Shown here piece by piece: positions 36,136-49,215 of a stretch of DNA of 64,000 nucleotides (position 1 is its first letter; each line of letters starts with the position of its first letter). Source of the stretch: Atopsyche davidsoni (lineage: Eukaryota > Arthropoda > Insecta > Trichoptera > Hydrobiosidae); assembly GCA_022113835.1 (NCBI GenBank), contig JAILWY010000005.1, forward strand, positions 6,590,501-6,654,500. The letters are read 5' to 3'. The notes under the pieces are model-generated. The model made no database searches and was not told where the DNA came from. It saw only the letters and a list, made by a program, of their open reading frames with translations. Both the position numbers and the translations under genes were made by a program.

Positions 36136-38159
36136 GATTTCACCGAGAAGTTTCTCCCGAGCATTATTGTAATGAACCACTGGCGCCAGTTTATTCATTC
36201 AATCTTGTCTACGAATTTCCATTGACAAGGTATTCGGCTCCATTTATACTAATATTTACATTTAGAAAATAATTGCCTCATCATATCAAAGAAGGCAGGT
36301 AGATTTTTTAAATTTTATTGAGACTAAAATAATAAAATAGCAATATATGAATACTCTTTTAGTAATTATGAATATTATGATCCAGAGTAATGATCAATAT
36401 AAAGCGATCATATTAGCCAAGCATCGTAGTAAATTTTTTTGAAATTCAATTAATTTAAAAGAGCAATATAGTAATTGGGGCTTCAACCACTTAACAATCA
36501 ACATGTCTTTAAGATTTTATTTAAATAAACAGTGCACATATTTTTGACACTAAAAAAAATGTTATCTGTGATTTTGAAAATCAAAAAATTATATCTTATT
36601 TTATATATATGCAATTAAATTAAAAAAAATTAAAGTTGACTGGAATTATTTTATATCTAATTTATAATCTAAGCTTATCAGTCATTTATCACGCAATAGT
36701 GTGTTATTTTTGTGGTAAATTTTTTTAAACTTATACATTTATTTTTTTATTTTGGGAGACGTCGTGACTGATGTCTCGCAGTTTTCCTGCATGATGTAAT
36801 TTAAAATTACACTAAAAATACTTCAAGATTTATAAAATTCCTCTCATATTTATAGTTTTTCCCACGTTGCTTATTTTAAGAAACATTTGTTAAAATCGAT
36901 GCTTGGAATAATATAATTAAATTATTTTTAAAGACGATGATGATACGAGATAAATAAGCTTGTAAATAGATTTAAAAAAAAACTATTAAAAATGGTTCGG
37001 TTTGAATGTTTATGGTCAATACTTCATTATTTGGAACCAATCGATAAGTTCATTGACGAATCAACATCGATAAGTTGAATGGTTTATGAAATAATTTTCT
37101 CCAGTAAAGTGTTTCAATCAAATATTATTTTTAAATGTCACAGATGATCCTGGTATTTAATTGATTCCGTTTTTATTATGGTTATTCCCCTATACGGCAT
37201 ATATTTCAGTAACCCTTCTTCGAGATTTGAGATATGCCATCCTGAAAATTCCTGAAAATGATTACTGAAAATCAGATAAAAATCATCGGTATAATGTTCA
37301 CAAAACACGGATTCAATAAGGACAAAACTTTTTCAACATAAATTTATATTTTCTTCTCTAGTAGTTCCAGGGCCATTATTATTTTTGTTTTGATTTCTGA
37401 TTTGCGGTGCACAGTAGCCTGATTCGTGCCTGTAAAACCGCTTAACATTTGACTCAGATCGCTCATCAATCATGATAGTGCAGAATAATAGATATTAGTA
37501 CTCGTAACGTCAATCGAAGAGAATCCCCATTACGCCATTGTTTTAATGCAATTTAATAATTAACTATGAGTGCAACCTCAATTACCATACACCTCCTTAC
37601 TTAGAAGGAAACTAAATATTCTTTTGTACCCGATAAACTAAGATGTTTTATTTCTGACCATATATTAATAAGGAAAATGGATTTCCCGATCATAGAAGAT
37701 ATTAATGAAAAAACATATTAATAACTTCTAGCTTAAACTAACAATATGGTTAATAGTAAAAATATTTTAAATTACATAAAAATTGTTGTTGTGAATATTT
37801 AATGTCATTTGCTTGTGTCAAATTGCTTAATTTTTACTTGAAATAGAAATAAAACGTGTTTATCAAGAATAGTTAAAACACAAATAGATTGTAGAATGTA
37901 TAGAAAAGCCTGGTAATATAGATTAAATATTAAATGTTTGTTTTAATAGATAAATGTGTGACCTCACCTCTCTCGATTGTCTCCGATAACTGTACACACC
38001 TATGTGTGTATATGTACGCAGCACAAGTACTCAAAATTACACAATACAAAAAAAAAAAAACACTTGTTTGTCACAAAAACTACACAAAACCCACTGCGGA
38101 ACCGTCGATCAAATCAACCGAGAACCGAACCGTTCGAGAAGTAAACACAAAATGATACT
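36136..38159. other. AT-rich stretch
   Basis: Nothing recognised. Confidence 0.6.
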
Positions 38160-38815
38160 AAAATTACAAAATAACTTCACAGTTCACAGAACAGCCTCAA
38201 GGTAACTCTTCGCCGACCACGCTCACTGGGCGAGCAGTCGAAGTAGGCGAACAAAGTCACGGATCCCACACCAGAATAACCCAAACAAGTCCATACTCTA
38301 TAGACGGACTCGCACACGAAAGATGACGAAAAAAAGATGTACAATAACCGGAATCGAGAACGATACTAAATCTGCTCGCAACGGCCTCCGAACAGCACAG
38401 CCGTCTCGATTTAGACACGTGATAGATCGCGATGTAAAGAGAGACGACTATAGACACTCGATATCACTGTTCAATGTTTGTACAACACTGAGTGAGCGCG
38501 TGGTAGCTCGTACGTACTTCGTATTCACGCGTTTCGCGTATTGTCAAATAAAAACTTTAGTGACAGTATATTCTAAGCCGAAACACATATATTTATAAAT
38601 CTACGTGTATTTGGAAGCTGCGGGTAATGCAACGTTGTGTTGTTTTGAGTCTGTCTGCGGCGTTTGGCGTTTCGCAAGTGGCACACGAGTTTTCTGAGAA
38701 CCGTCCCGTAGTGCGTCTGGCGGCAGTCTGCGAGCTCGGCGTCCGGAAGTTCAGTCGCCGAGTCGTGAGCGTGAAGGAAGTGGACAGCACTAGGGCTGGA
38801 GCAGGAAAAAATTAC
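38160..38815. promoter_or_regulatory. CpG-dense promoter-like block
   Basis: The densest CpG region of the window, with sharp edges to AT-rich DNA. On the minus strand an arthropod initiator TCAGTG (38486-38491; predicted +1 at 38489) is preceded by CTACCACGCGCTCAC. The DNA downstream of it resembles a 5' UTR, rich in TCG and CGAT with no ATG-led long frame. No TATA box or correctly spaced DPE is seen. CACGTG occurs near 38417. Frames of 66-104 codons open on both strands are expected from the base composition. Confidence 0.4.
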
Positions 38816-38911
38816 ATTCAATATATGCACCTATTGAAAATTATATTTACATGCGATTCAGTTGTGAATACTCATCAGTTGCAAATACATGTAAAAATAT
38901 ATTCATTTTTC

Positions 38912-39066
38912 TTGTTGAGTCTTGTTGAGGGACAATGGTGATTGGTGAAGATCCATTTTTTATACTGATAAAGATAACTTTGTATTTATTCTTCACATTG
39001 AGTTTATTAAAATTTTTTGTATGACTAGTTTTGACCAACAGCCTTGGTCATCATCAGATGCATAAC
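38912..39066 (-). mobile_element. Third hammerhead-family repeat copy, decayed
   Basis: Collinear with 22449-22597 in reverse orientation: GTTATGCATCTGATGATGAC, then TAATAAACTCAATGTGAAGA, ATGGATCTTCACCAATCA and CCCTCAACAAGA. A single copy here, without an inverted partner. It defines the right-hand extent of the family unit (about 150 bp). Confidence 0.7.
39018..39062 (-). ncRNA. Degenerate hammerhead-like fold
   Basis: Minus strand: stem I TGCAT with ATACA (one mismatch), intact CTGATGA, a longer stem II GACCAA/TTGGTC, but GAAA changed to AAAA and cleavage triplet GTC. Loss of the invariant G predicts an inactive ribozyme. Confidence 0.45.
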
Positions 39067-41280
39067 TGAATTAATATATTAATTTTTTTTTCATTTATAC
39101 TGGCTGTTTTGTCGTGTATGTGCACTTAAATAATAAAAAATAATGTTTTTCCGATTTTATATATATAAATATATATATATACAAAAAATTGCAAGTGTGT
39201 CAAAATGAATAGTTTACGATATTTTTATTGAAAGTATACAACAATAATTCAAACATGAAATGTAAATATATTCATTCAATGGTAGGTAGCCATATATTTG
39301 TGTAACCATTTCCTCAATCACAAAACTGTGGCGAGTAACTTTCTACATAAATTAAGGCATTGATTTACTATTTAAAAAATACTCTATTTTGATAAATTAG
39401 CTACAGAGCTACCATTTAATAGATTTCATCAATGTATGTCGTTTAATCAACATATCAGATTTATGTGTTTGTTAATATTGTAAGTATAACGAATGGTGAA
39501 TATTAAAAATACCTTTTTTCTGATATGATGAAGATGTATATTATTGACTGTATTCAGTGATAATGATTTATCTAATATGTCCATTACTTCATATACTGAG
39601 TATTCTAAATTGATTAGACCATATTTAATCAGTGTAGTTGTCCGTTACAGTAAAGAAATAAAATATCTCTATTAAATAAATAGTGATCGTTATTTTTAGG
39701 GTAAAAGACAAAAATCACATGAGCACAGTTTCATAGACTGTTTGAAATTTAGTATGATATCATATTTTTCTCCCATTCAAAGCAAAGTAAGTAATTACCG
39801 TGAGTAAAATTTTTGCGTGAGTCTAAAGTAAACTCGTTTGCCCACCTCTAATCCTTTTTCGATTGAAATCTAAATATAGGAACATAGCTTAACTTTTGGT
39901 CTAGCCGTGGTACGTTGAATGCCACTGTGGCAGCTATTTCATCATTTCTTGGAAAACTTCCAAGTATACAAATTACGAAAATTAAAAATATTACACGATA
40001 TTTTTAGGGAACATTTTTTTACGGTCAATATTTTAAAACTGTTTTGCTTCGAAAATCTATCGATCATAGTTAAAATATGATTTTGGAAAGTAAAACGAAT
40101 ATTGTTATTATTCACTTTATAATATAATGAAAAACATTTTTTTAAAACGAAATACCAACAACTATAATGTAAAATCAAATTTTACATATTTGTTTAACGA
40201 TATCTACAAATCGATTACCGAAGATAAGTATACTATTAATATTCAGTATTGCATTTAAAAAATGGTTAGTTAAAAAGAAAAGTTTTATGGACAAAGGATA
40301 AAATTTTTAGTTTCGTATTTTATTTAAAAAAACTCTGTTTATTTTTAGTTTTTAGTCATTAAACTAAAACTTTAAATATTTGGTAGCCCTAAAGTTTATT
40401 CAGAAATTTATATACTCACACACCGTGTGAGTAAATTCAGCATGCAGCATCATAAGCTCTTGTTAAAACAACGGCATGTTAATTCTTACTCATGCGCTTT
40501 TAATTGCCTATTTTTATTAAAGGATATTAAAATTTTAGTTGAATATTAACAATGAGACAAAGTTCACACACACACATACACAAAGACATATTTATTTAAA
40601 TAAATATTTAGAGAAATATATCCAAATATCAGCAGCTATGTGTAATTTTAAATGTCCTAATAAATTTCAAAAAATATTTTTCAATAAAAGTTAAGGAATC
40701 GGACAGTTACTGTGCGATATACTGATGAAAATTTCTGTTTAATTTCCGTTTGAGATCGTAATTTATTTTCCATTAAGCAAAGTATCGTTACGTAAGATTT
40801 ATCTATTTAAAATACCAGACTATCCACACGGTGCATCAATTAAGGAATGCAAAATAAAGAGATTTACAGCGGACAAGCACGAGGCAGTTCTCGAGAATTT
40901 CAGATACCATCATGCCTATAAAGGTTATCCTCATACCGATCTAAATTTGCAGTCAAAAGGTTAAACGGCTCTATTTAGAATTTGATTATGTAGCCTTGCA
41001 AACTAATTAGTGCACTGAAGAGAGTCTTATCAATATCAATAATATTTTCAATGAATAATAAACAGGTGTATCATGTTTTTATCATAAAAGAAGTCAACAA
41101 TGACATTAAACAGACTTAATAATCAGTACAAAGAAAACACGTTTATCTTATCTTTTTTATTGCATTTCAGATTAAAGATACATGTTCTTAAACATTTTCT
41201 TTGAAATAAATGGAAAAAAACTATTCGTGGTTTTATTATTTTGCTAAACATAAACGATATATTATTTAAAATATTTTATT
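39067..41280. other. AT-rich stretch
   Basis: Short TA tracts near 39160-39181. Nothing recognised. Confidence 0.6.
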
Positions 41281-41582
41281 TTATGAAAAATAATAATGGC
41301 TTTTTTTTCTGAATCTTTTTGGCTTACTCTCTTTGGTTTTTTTTTTATCTTCTTCCTTCTTCCTCAATGAAGCTTTTGAAAAGCCAGCATGCTTGAAGGC
41401 ATTCAGAAAATTTCTCTCATTATCTTAATTTGATCGTCTCCGAGCATACTAGGCTCGTTATTCATTAGACTTGGGTACTCACAACGCGTAAAGAAATCAA
41501 TGCAATGTAAACCATCTGCAAAGTAGATCAAATAGATATGAGTTTCTGAAAAGGAATTTCTTCTCAACTTTAAATGACGTAA
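41281..41582 (-). pseudogene. Frameshifted coding-like fragment, possibly pogo/Tigger-type
   Basis: Two minus-strand frames overlap by 22 bases. The first (41403-41582) reads SETHIYLIYFADGLHCIDFF then YPSLMNNEPSMLGDDQI. The second (41281-41424) reads NERNFLNAFKHAGFSKASLR and then a Lys-rich tail. NAFKHAGF resembles the TI.N.F+KAGF motif after the catalytic domain of pogo/Tigger transposases and their jerky-like derivatives. A pyrimidine-rich acceptor-like TTTCTTTATTGTAG precedes the first frame by a few bases. The frameshift and missing catalytic core indicate a dead remnant. Confidence 0.35.
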
Positions 41583-44500
41583 TTATCTACAATAAAGAAA
41601 CTCACATGTATAAATATAAAGTTTTTTTTTTTAAATATTCAGTTCATTATTTAATTAATGACAAAATGTAATAATGGTATTGCATAATCAGACTAATTAG
41701 AAAATAATAAAACGTAAACATATCTTAGTCCATCTTCCTCATTTTTCGTCAAAAAAAGATTAACTTTTTCAAAAAAGGTTTAATTTAGCTGTCAAGTTGT
41801 TTGCCATTTCTTTTTTACCACTTAACTGCTTTTTTGTGTCTTATAATTTTGAACACGTATCTAATTAATAAAAAAAAATTACATATCTTTTTTATTGTTC
41901 AAAACGCAAATTGTAGATAAGATCTTTTAATAATTAATCCCTTTATTAACTATTTTTTTTATTATATGCTATAAGCTATGTTAAAACTCACATAAAGATA
42001 ACACTTTTTAACTTTTCAAAGCGCAGCGATATTATTTTTAAAAACCTTATCACTGACATGAATACCGACTTATGAATTGATAACGCTATTTATCTGTGCT
42101 ATTTCTCTATCCGTATAGCGCATTTGATAAAACATTTATTAACTTTTGGTTACTGATACGTAAGCGGAATTTTCTAATCGGTGTTATTTTAGAATTAACT
42201 TGTTTTAGAAATTGTTTTAGAAAAAAATTAATTAAATTGTTTTATCGCTACACTTAATACACCTAAAGGTTGAAGCGATTATCATTCGCCTCCGAATACT
42301 AACCTTGTATCCGTCTTATTAGCGAGTAGCAAAGAAATATCCATACTTTCCAATATTTTAATTAAATATGTGATATGGCAAAACAAACCACGTTGTTCAG
42401 AAACAATCTTATAATCCTACATCACCAAAAAATCGATTTTTGGTGAAACTAATACAAATACTCTTCGTAAACTAAGGATTGTCTTAATAATTAATCAAGT
42501 ACGGTTTCTCGAATTTGAACAAATCCAAGAAAGAAGTTAGAAAGTTGAAATGACGTGACAAATTGAAAAATTGTGTACAATCGATTAGTTATATGGCTAT
42601 GATGTGAAATATGCTTTTACTTGTATACCAATATATTTTGTTATATTCTAGTATATTTTAAAATACTCTCATTTTTGCAGACGTCCATCATTACAGAATG
42701 GTGTTTTTTTTATATCAAATTAACATCTAAAGGTATCGCCTAGCTTATAATCAGTCTCGTATATTTTCTTAAAGTGGAGTTTTGCTTTAGCAGCAACACG
42801 AAAGTGAATGAGCCTTATTTAAATTTCTTAGTACTTAGTGATTAAAATTCTATTTCCAAGCACTTTCATGGGGGCACGTGGCGCGAGGCCGAGCCGATAC
42901 ACGCAATGCGATTCATTCTTCACAGAACCACTGGCATCTAATTCCTGTGAATAATTTCCACAATAATGTTTTCTTATCGTACTCATTACAATATCTTTGA
43001 ACACATCAGAGATAAAAACTAAAGCTGTATTATTAAAAAATGAACAGTGTGAATACACATAAAGAATAAGAAAGAAACTACATCTACATTATCACATATG
43101 TATAATTGCCAAACTAACAATAAACTGATGTCGAAAAGATATAGTATTTGCATATAGAAATTTTTTAAAATATTTGGTTTGAATTAAAAAAGATTTCTTT
43201 AACGGGGACTTATTCGAAATATCACAGGAAAATTTTCTCCATCATTTGATTTTCTCTAGATAACTTAAGCGTTGTTTTTAAGGTCTCATTAAAAACTCAG
43301 TAACTGTTTAAAAAAAACTCGTAGAGGCAATTTCGTCTTATTGGCAATCTTCACAAACTGTTGAGCCTCAAATTATCTTGGTTTCAATGTTTATTTCAAA
43401 AGCGAAAAAAATTGATAGAATCTGTAATAATAACTTTCTTATTTTTTCTTTGCTTGTTATAAAAGTAGACGTTATTCAATATAAACGCTGTTGGCATGAT
43501 TTACTTTCATAAAAGTAACAAAATAATACTCTTAAATTAACTCGATAAATCGAATTTTGTCAGTTTTATTCGTTAATAATAGACATATTTATTTATACAT
43601 GAACTCACACCAGGCCAGATGATAAAAAAATGTTTACTGATCGGTTCGATATTGACTCATCGTGACTAGAATTAATGTCTTTGCGAGTGTATGCAGTAAT
43701 ATCGATCCGGAAGACTGAAAATATATACTACCACAATAGCACTTTTCAATTTTCACGGTCAAATTAAAATTATCCAATAAGGGAACCATTTTTTTCAACC
43801 TTAATATACAATAAGTATATATTTTTTACCTTCACTTTTAAAATGATATAAGTTAGTGTAAATTTAGTATTAACATTAAACAAAAAACCTTAGAGAAAAA
43901 ATAATTGAATCTTTACCTACTTGAGTGTTTAACATTAAGATTAATGGCTGAATTTAATTTGATAACTGCCCCTCTACATTTACTTAGAACTTCTGCCAAT
44001 ACTTGTTTTAAAATTCTTGACCATACCATAAATGCTGTGCAAAAGAAACTCTGATTCCTAGTGCATAATTCTACATTAAAATTATTGTTAAAGGTTTAGA
44101 AATTATACATTTGTCATACAATTTAGTACAAAATATATAAATGTGATTTAATTTTTACCAAGAACGAAAAAAAAACATGTGAAATACATAAAATACAAGA
44201 TTCTATCACTCTTAAAATTATTTAAATTTTCAACATATTTGATACAATCTACGTGTGAAAATATAGGCTGAATATATAATTTTTAAATGGTGTTTAAATT
44301 GTATTTACAAAGCTGGCCAAATATAGCATAAATATAAAACACAGTATCACATCTCTACATGTGGTGAATGCTTTATTTTCAGAACACTTGTATGCTGTTG
44401 CGCAAGAAACAAATTTATTTTTTCATATTTCGTACAAATAGCCAAGGCGTGATAAAAAATCGAGGAATTTAGAGTGAAAATTATTTCCAGTAATCTAAAT

Positions 44501-45394
44501 TCAACTTGGAAACTTCAAATATATCATATTTTATCTGAAAATATATCACAGCTGTTTTTTGTCAGAGGTAAGATAAAAAAAAGTATATTTTAAGATTTTA
44601 TCAACATGAAAACGGTTTCATAATTTAAGTAAATGGTGATATTATTTCTAAGCACTGAAAATTTATGTTAAACAGAAACAGTTATTATTTAAGAACAATT
44701 TCAAGAATTTCTTTGATTTTTTTTAATCTATATAATTTTTGTTTTCGTTAAAGATAAAAATTATTTTTTTGACTTTGAATTGTATTTGACGGTCTTTAGG
44801 CAAAAAATAATGATTTATAAACAACAAAAAACTAAAAAGCTGCTGCAGAGTATTGAGGTGTCCAAATGAAATTTTAATGCTCCATACTCAATAAATAGAT
44901 AGACGAAGGTTTGGATGAACGCAAAACCATTTAAAATCACTGCTTTTCGTGTAGATAATAAACCGGGTCAAATCAAGTCAAAACTCTATTTGAGTTTTAC
45001 CGTTATAATCATTAGTACTACAAATATAGAATGCCTGCAAAGTAACCTATAAATATTTTTTAATATAACGTAATACCAGGTTATGGCACCTGTTGTCAAC
45101 GAATTAATTCTACTCAGAGTCAAGTCATATCAAAGTTTCAACTCCGATAATAAAAATGAAAATATGCGCCAAAAACATACATTATGGGAAAATCACTCGA
45201 AGATCTTCTCATATAAGGGCACTTTTCTAAAATAAAATCATTATTTTACGTCACTTAATAAATAATAAATTTATTGTACTATAAGTGGTTCTGTTTATAA
45301 TTATTGATTTATATGGAGTCAAATATATTTAATTTTTAATAAAAACAATTAATAGCTACTGACTTGTAATAAACAAATAAATATGTAACCAGTC
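41583..45394. other. AT-rich stretch
   Basis: A small CpG patch at 42865-42910 (CACGTGGCGCGAGGCC) lies within a 76-codon minus frame (42828-43058) lacking support. The rest is empty. Confidence 0.55.
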
Positions 45395-45620
45395 TGAAGC
45401 GATCATCATTCCCCACAGGTTCAAAGTGATTAATGCATTACGAGCACACAGCAGCGCAGTAAAAAAAACACACGCCACGACTCAGTCGACTAAGTCAGTA
45501 GCCTATATAAATTTTCAGAAACTTTTACCACTTTCCTGGAAGCGATTACTATCAAAATAGGGCAATACCACCGGCAGATCGATAGCTCATACGTGTGTAG
45601 CCAAACCTGTTTTTAGAGGC
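45395..45620. other. GC-richer island
   Basis: Mixed composition with GATTAATGCATTACGAGC (homeobox-like cores), CGACTCAGTCGACTAAGTCA (AP-1-like repeats) and CCTATATAAATTTTCAG (TATA-like). No initiator at the expected spacing. Candidate regulatory element. Confidence 0.3.
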
Positions 45621-47694
45621 AAGCTTTGTATCCTTAGTATTTATTCCGCTTATAGATAGAGATCGAAGTTTCTAGAGTACAACTTTTGTATCGATGAAAT
45701 CCATGTTATTATTGAATAATTTTTAGCTCAAAGGATAAACCACTTCAGACAACATTTTTTTAAATTTAAAAATCAATCGTTTAACGGAAATACTTAATTG
45801 CTAACTACTAGGCTTTTATACCATGAAATAATACTTTGAAAAATATATTGAGTTATTATCAAATAAGCAGTGCAAATAAAGCATCGATGACAAGCTATCT
45901 AATTTAATCTTCCGACTGTAAGTAGTTACTCAATTTTAAAAAAATGTTAATGATGTTAAATTATTTCTAGATTTTCAGACTTTAAAGTTGAGTAGGCGAC
46001 ATTTACCAGTTATAAATAAGTGCTTTGCGACCTACATAAATTAAATATAGTTTTCGGTTCGTACAACTATAGAGCTAGTCTGTGGTATTCAGAATGTCAA
46101 ATGATTCTAATTGACCCGAACATCTATGCCGACCTTTATAATTCATAACGCATCATTTACACTTGAGAAAATACATGCTCGTACAAAGCACCCATAAATT
46201 TATGTACAAAAATATGGCGGTACTAAAATAACATGGCTGAACCTTTTAAAGACCACAATTTATTTTAATTTGGCTTATTTAAAAACTTGTTTATAGAGTA
46301 TTACATTTTTATTAATTTATATTGAAAGAGTCGCTTATTTATTTACGAATCGTTATCAATATTGATACGTTTTGATGTGTCTAAAATTATTTTAACTCTC
46401 CCATAATGGCAATCCAGCTATTCAATGAAATATCAAAAGAATTTTTTTTTTTATGAAATGTTTTGTATTAATTTATTTTTTTAATTTAAATTTACTTGAA
46501 ATGAAATGGTTAGATCTCATAAGAGATCTAACTAATATTTAACGATATCCAACGATATTTATTTCTATTATAAACTAGAAAAAAATATCGTTTATCGTTA
46601 TAAACTTTTTTCAAATTCTACAAACTATGTTTTAAAAACTTTTCGATACATTTTTTAGTCCACTTAGTGACTAATATATATTATTTATCGTTTTCAGTGT
46701 ATAAATTTATTTATGTAAAATTGAAATATATAAAAAATTATTTCTAAAATAAAACATTTTAGGACAAAAATTAAATATGTATATTTTACAATTTTTTTTG
46801 TACTGATCATAATAATAAAATCTTTACGAAAATGTTCAAAAATAATTTTGTGTTTTCTTTTAAAATATAATTGCAGGAAATTGAACAGGAAAAATCTCGA
46901 CTCGTGAAGGGTTAATAACAGAGCACACATTTGTACGAACAGTTTGTAAGGAATAAACATTTTTTATTAGCTCATTTTAAAGCATTGTGAATCAGCAAAC
47001 ATACATAATTTTCGTAATATTTTACCAGTTTTGACATTTAAGAGGTAATTTAGTATTTCATGAAACAGTTTTTGCAATGAAAGATCTATAAATACATCAA
47101 CATGAGGCTAAGCAATTCGAATATAAGCTGGTACTGTTTTGTATGTATTAAACAAGGTCGTCTTTTCTGTAGTCTACACATACAATTACTGCCTCACAAA
47201 CTATTGCTATGCATATAACAATGCGCAAACATTTTGAGTGTAGAGGTGATTATTTTATAATAATATATTATATACGTACAAGCAAGCACACTGATTTAAA
47301 TAAGTGTGTTTCAACTGACCAATGCCAATATAATATATCTAATCCACAATTATTTTGCTACAATATAAATAAAAAGGCTTCCTGTCGTTTTTATTAAAAA
47401 AGCAAATCATACTTACATATATCGTATAAAAATAGTCTATAAAGTATTTTATAGCCTTATCTGAAATGTGTGAAACTATCAAAGGATTTTTTTATATTCT
47501 TTTTTACCTATTATGTAATATAAATTATTTCAGTCTTTAGAATTTTTGATATATTTTTTAAAATATATTCTAAAACTTGATTTAGGTCATATATCAAATT
47601 TATCGTCAAAAATATAAAAATATTTTTTATTTAAAAATTTACTAAAATTATTCGTTATTATTTCACGAAAATCAAGTCATTATTATTTCACGAA
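45621..47694. other. AT-rich stretch
   Basis: Includes an imperfect palindrome TTAGATCTCATAAGAGATCTAA at about 46510-46531 and an 88-codon low-complexity minus frame (46694-46960) that is not convincing. Confidence 0.55.
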
Positions 47695-47955
47695 GGCTCT
47701 TGTACGAGCGAGGTCATCGCAGTTCCTCTCATCCCCAAAACAAGTCCATGTCAATTGCCATCTATCGACCGGGCGGTGAGGCTGGGAGGCCACAATGGCG
47801 GACATGACGGAGGCTCGAAAGCCTTATTACAGAGATAAAGCCTCGCGGCGGGGAGCCGGGGAGGGAGACTTCCCGGAATCACGCCATCTTGGATTCCCGG
47901 AAGTGGAGCGCTATGATACCTTTATCGTACCAGAGACCATCAAACTATATCGATA
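47695..47955. promoter_or_regulatory. Island with paired TTCCCGGAA and PHO/YY1-type sites
   Basis: TTCCCGGAA occurs at 47870-47878 and 47894-47902 (24 bp apart), each a STAT-type TTCNNNGAA site; the second also forms an ETS core CCGGAAGTG. Between them lies GCCATCTTGG (47883-47892), a YY1/Pleiohomeotic-type site. Further GCCAT cores are at 47757-47761 and, inverted, at 47795-47799. The block is also G-rich. This fits a Polycomb-response-like or promoter element; no stable frame stands out. Confidence 0.4.
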
Positions 47956-49074
47956 GATTTGTTGCGGTTAGACCAGCACCAGTCAATCAAACTAAGCTTC
48001 AATTATATGATAATTTAAATACGTTATGTAAACATTTTTTTACCAAAAATATTTTGTGAGTAATAAAAATTTTACAATTTTTAAAAATTATTTTATTTTA
48101 ATGTCTGAAATATTTTATTGCAAACTTTCATTAATTAATCATTTATGCAACTATTTTTTTACAATTAATAAGCTTATATAAAGTAGATTTATCAGATAAA
48201 AATATTTATCAGATTATGTAGATAAATCAGATCAACGCATTTGAAATGGTTTTTAATAAATTAATAAATCAAAAACTGACAATTATATTTCCGTTAAAAA
48301 TATTTGCATATGGATTGATAAATATGTTTATTATGTACAATTTTTTCTAAAAATATTTTTTTAACACAACCCATTTACATATATTTTTTTGGCTCTATTT
48401 AATTTTGAAAAATTCCTTAATAGATAAAAATTTACTTGAAGTTGAAGGATCACTGAGGTTTTTTTTCTCGTCTAGTGCACTGCACACTTCTTATAAAGTA
48501 GAGTTAATCTAAATTTAAAAAGTTTTATAACTTTATTTTTTCAAAATACACAGTAGGTAGTTAGCATGCAGTGGTAGCATTATATGTTTAAAAGATTAGC
48601 TAATAATATAATTTGATTTGATGATGCATTATCAAAAGATAGAAATCGTATTGAAGCCGGATTAAAAGATCAATCAAGGGCTTTACCATTAGGTGAAAAA
48701 TGTAACTATGCTTTTAATCGACCATTCATATATTTAATAGCTCTAGATGTCTAGATAATACTTTCGTTATCATAATAGACATCCTCCGGTATTATTAAAA
48801 TAATATTTTGATTATGTTATACCGATGAATTTTTTCTTCTGTCGTTACCTTTAATTAGTCATAAAATATTATTAATGTAAGAGATGTTTGGTTAAAATGT
48901 AATTGTTTTTTTTGTTGTTGTAGCATTTATACTTATTGATTTTTTAATGATTTGTGAAGTAAAGAGAGTAGATTCCTTAATTAATTGTGAGGTGAGAACA
49001 TACTGCGAGGCGGTTCTTGTCCAATGTCCAATAACACGGCATCATTATTAGATACAAAGCGTATTGAATAGATT
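47956..49074. other. AT-rich stretch; short protein-like frame at 48617-48754
   Basis: A 45-codon plus frame reads DDALSKDRNRIEAGLKDQS then RALPLGEKCNYAF. The composition looks protein-like, but the length is not significant in this DNA. Confidence 0.4.
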
Positions 49075-49215
49075 ACAAGATTGGGGTAGCCAAGCAGCGA
49101 AGGATTCGCTGGTCACCCATCTTCCGGGAAGAGAACCCTGGACCCTCGGGATAATAAGTGCCACAGATCTCAACTTGACAAGCCACCAGGTGATGATCGT
49201 CCGATCGTCATCAAC
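49075..49215 (-). mobile_element. tRNA-derived SINE-like unit 1
   Basis: Minus strand: A-box-like TGGCTTGTCAAGTTG (49171-49185), then an anticodon-arm-like CACTTATTATCCCGAGG, then B-box-like GGTTCTCTTCC (49127-49137). The spacing is close to tRNA. A GC-richer body follows (GGAAGATGGGTGACCAGCG). The B box has lost the G of TTCGA, so this is an old copy. Confidence 0.5.

Noticed and set aside
38627..38941. 104-codon plus frame and overlapping minus frames in the CpG block
   Set aside because: Frames open on both strands are expected from low stop-codon content; composition fits a promoter or UTR better.
48560..48760. Mitochondrial insertion (NUMT)
   Set aside because: The local reading frame and sequence do not resemble any mitochondrial protein or rRNA region I can recognise.
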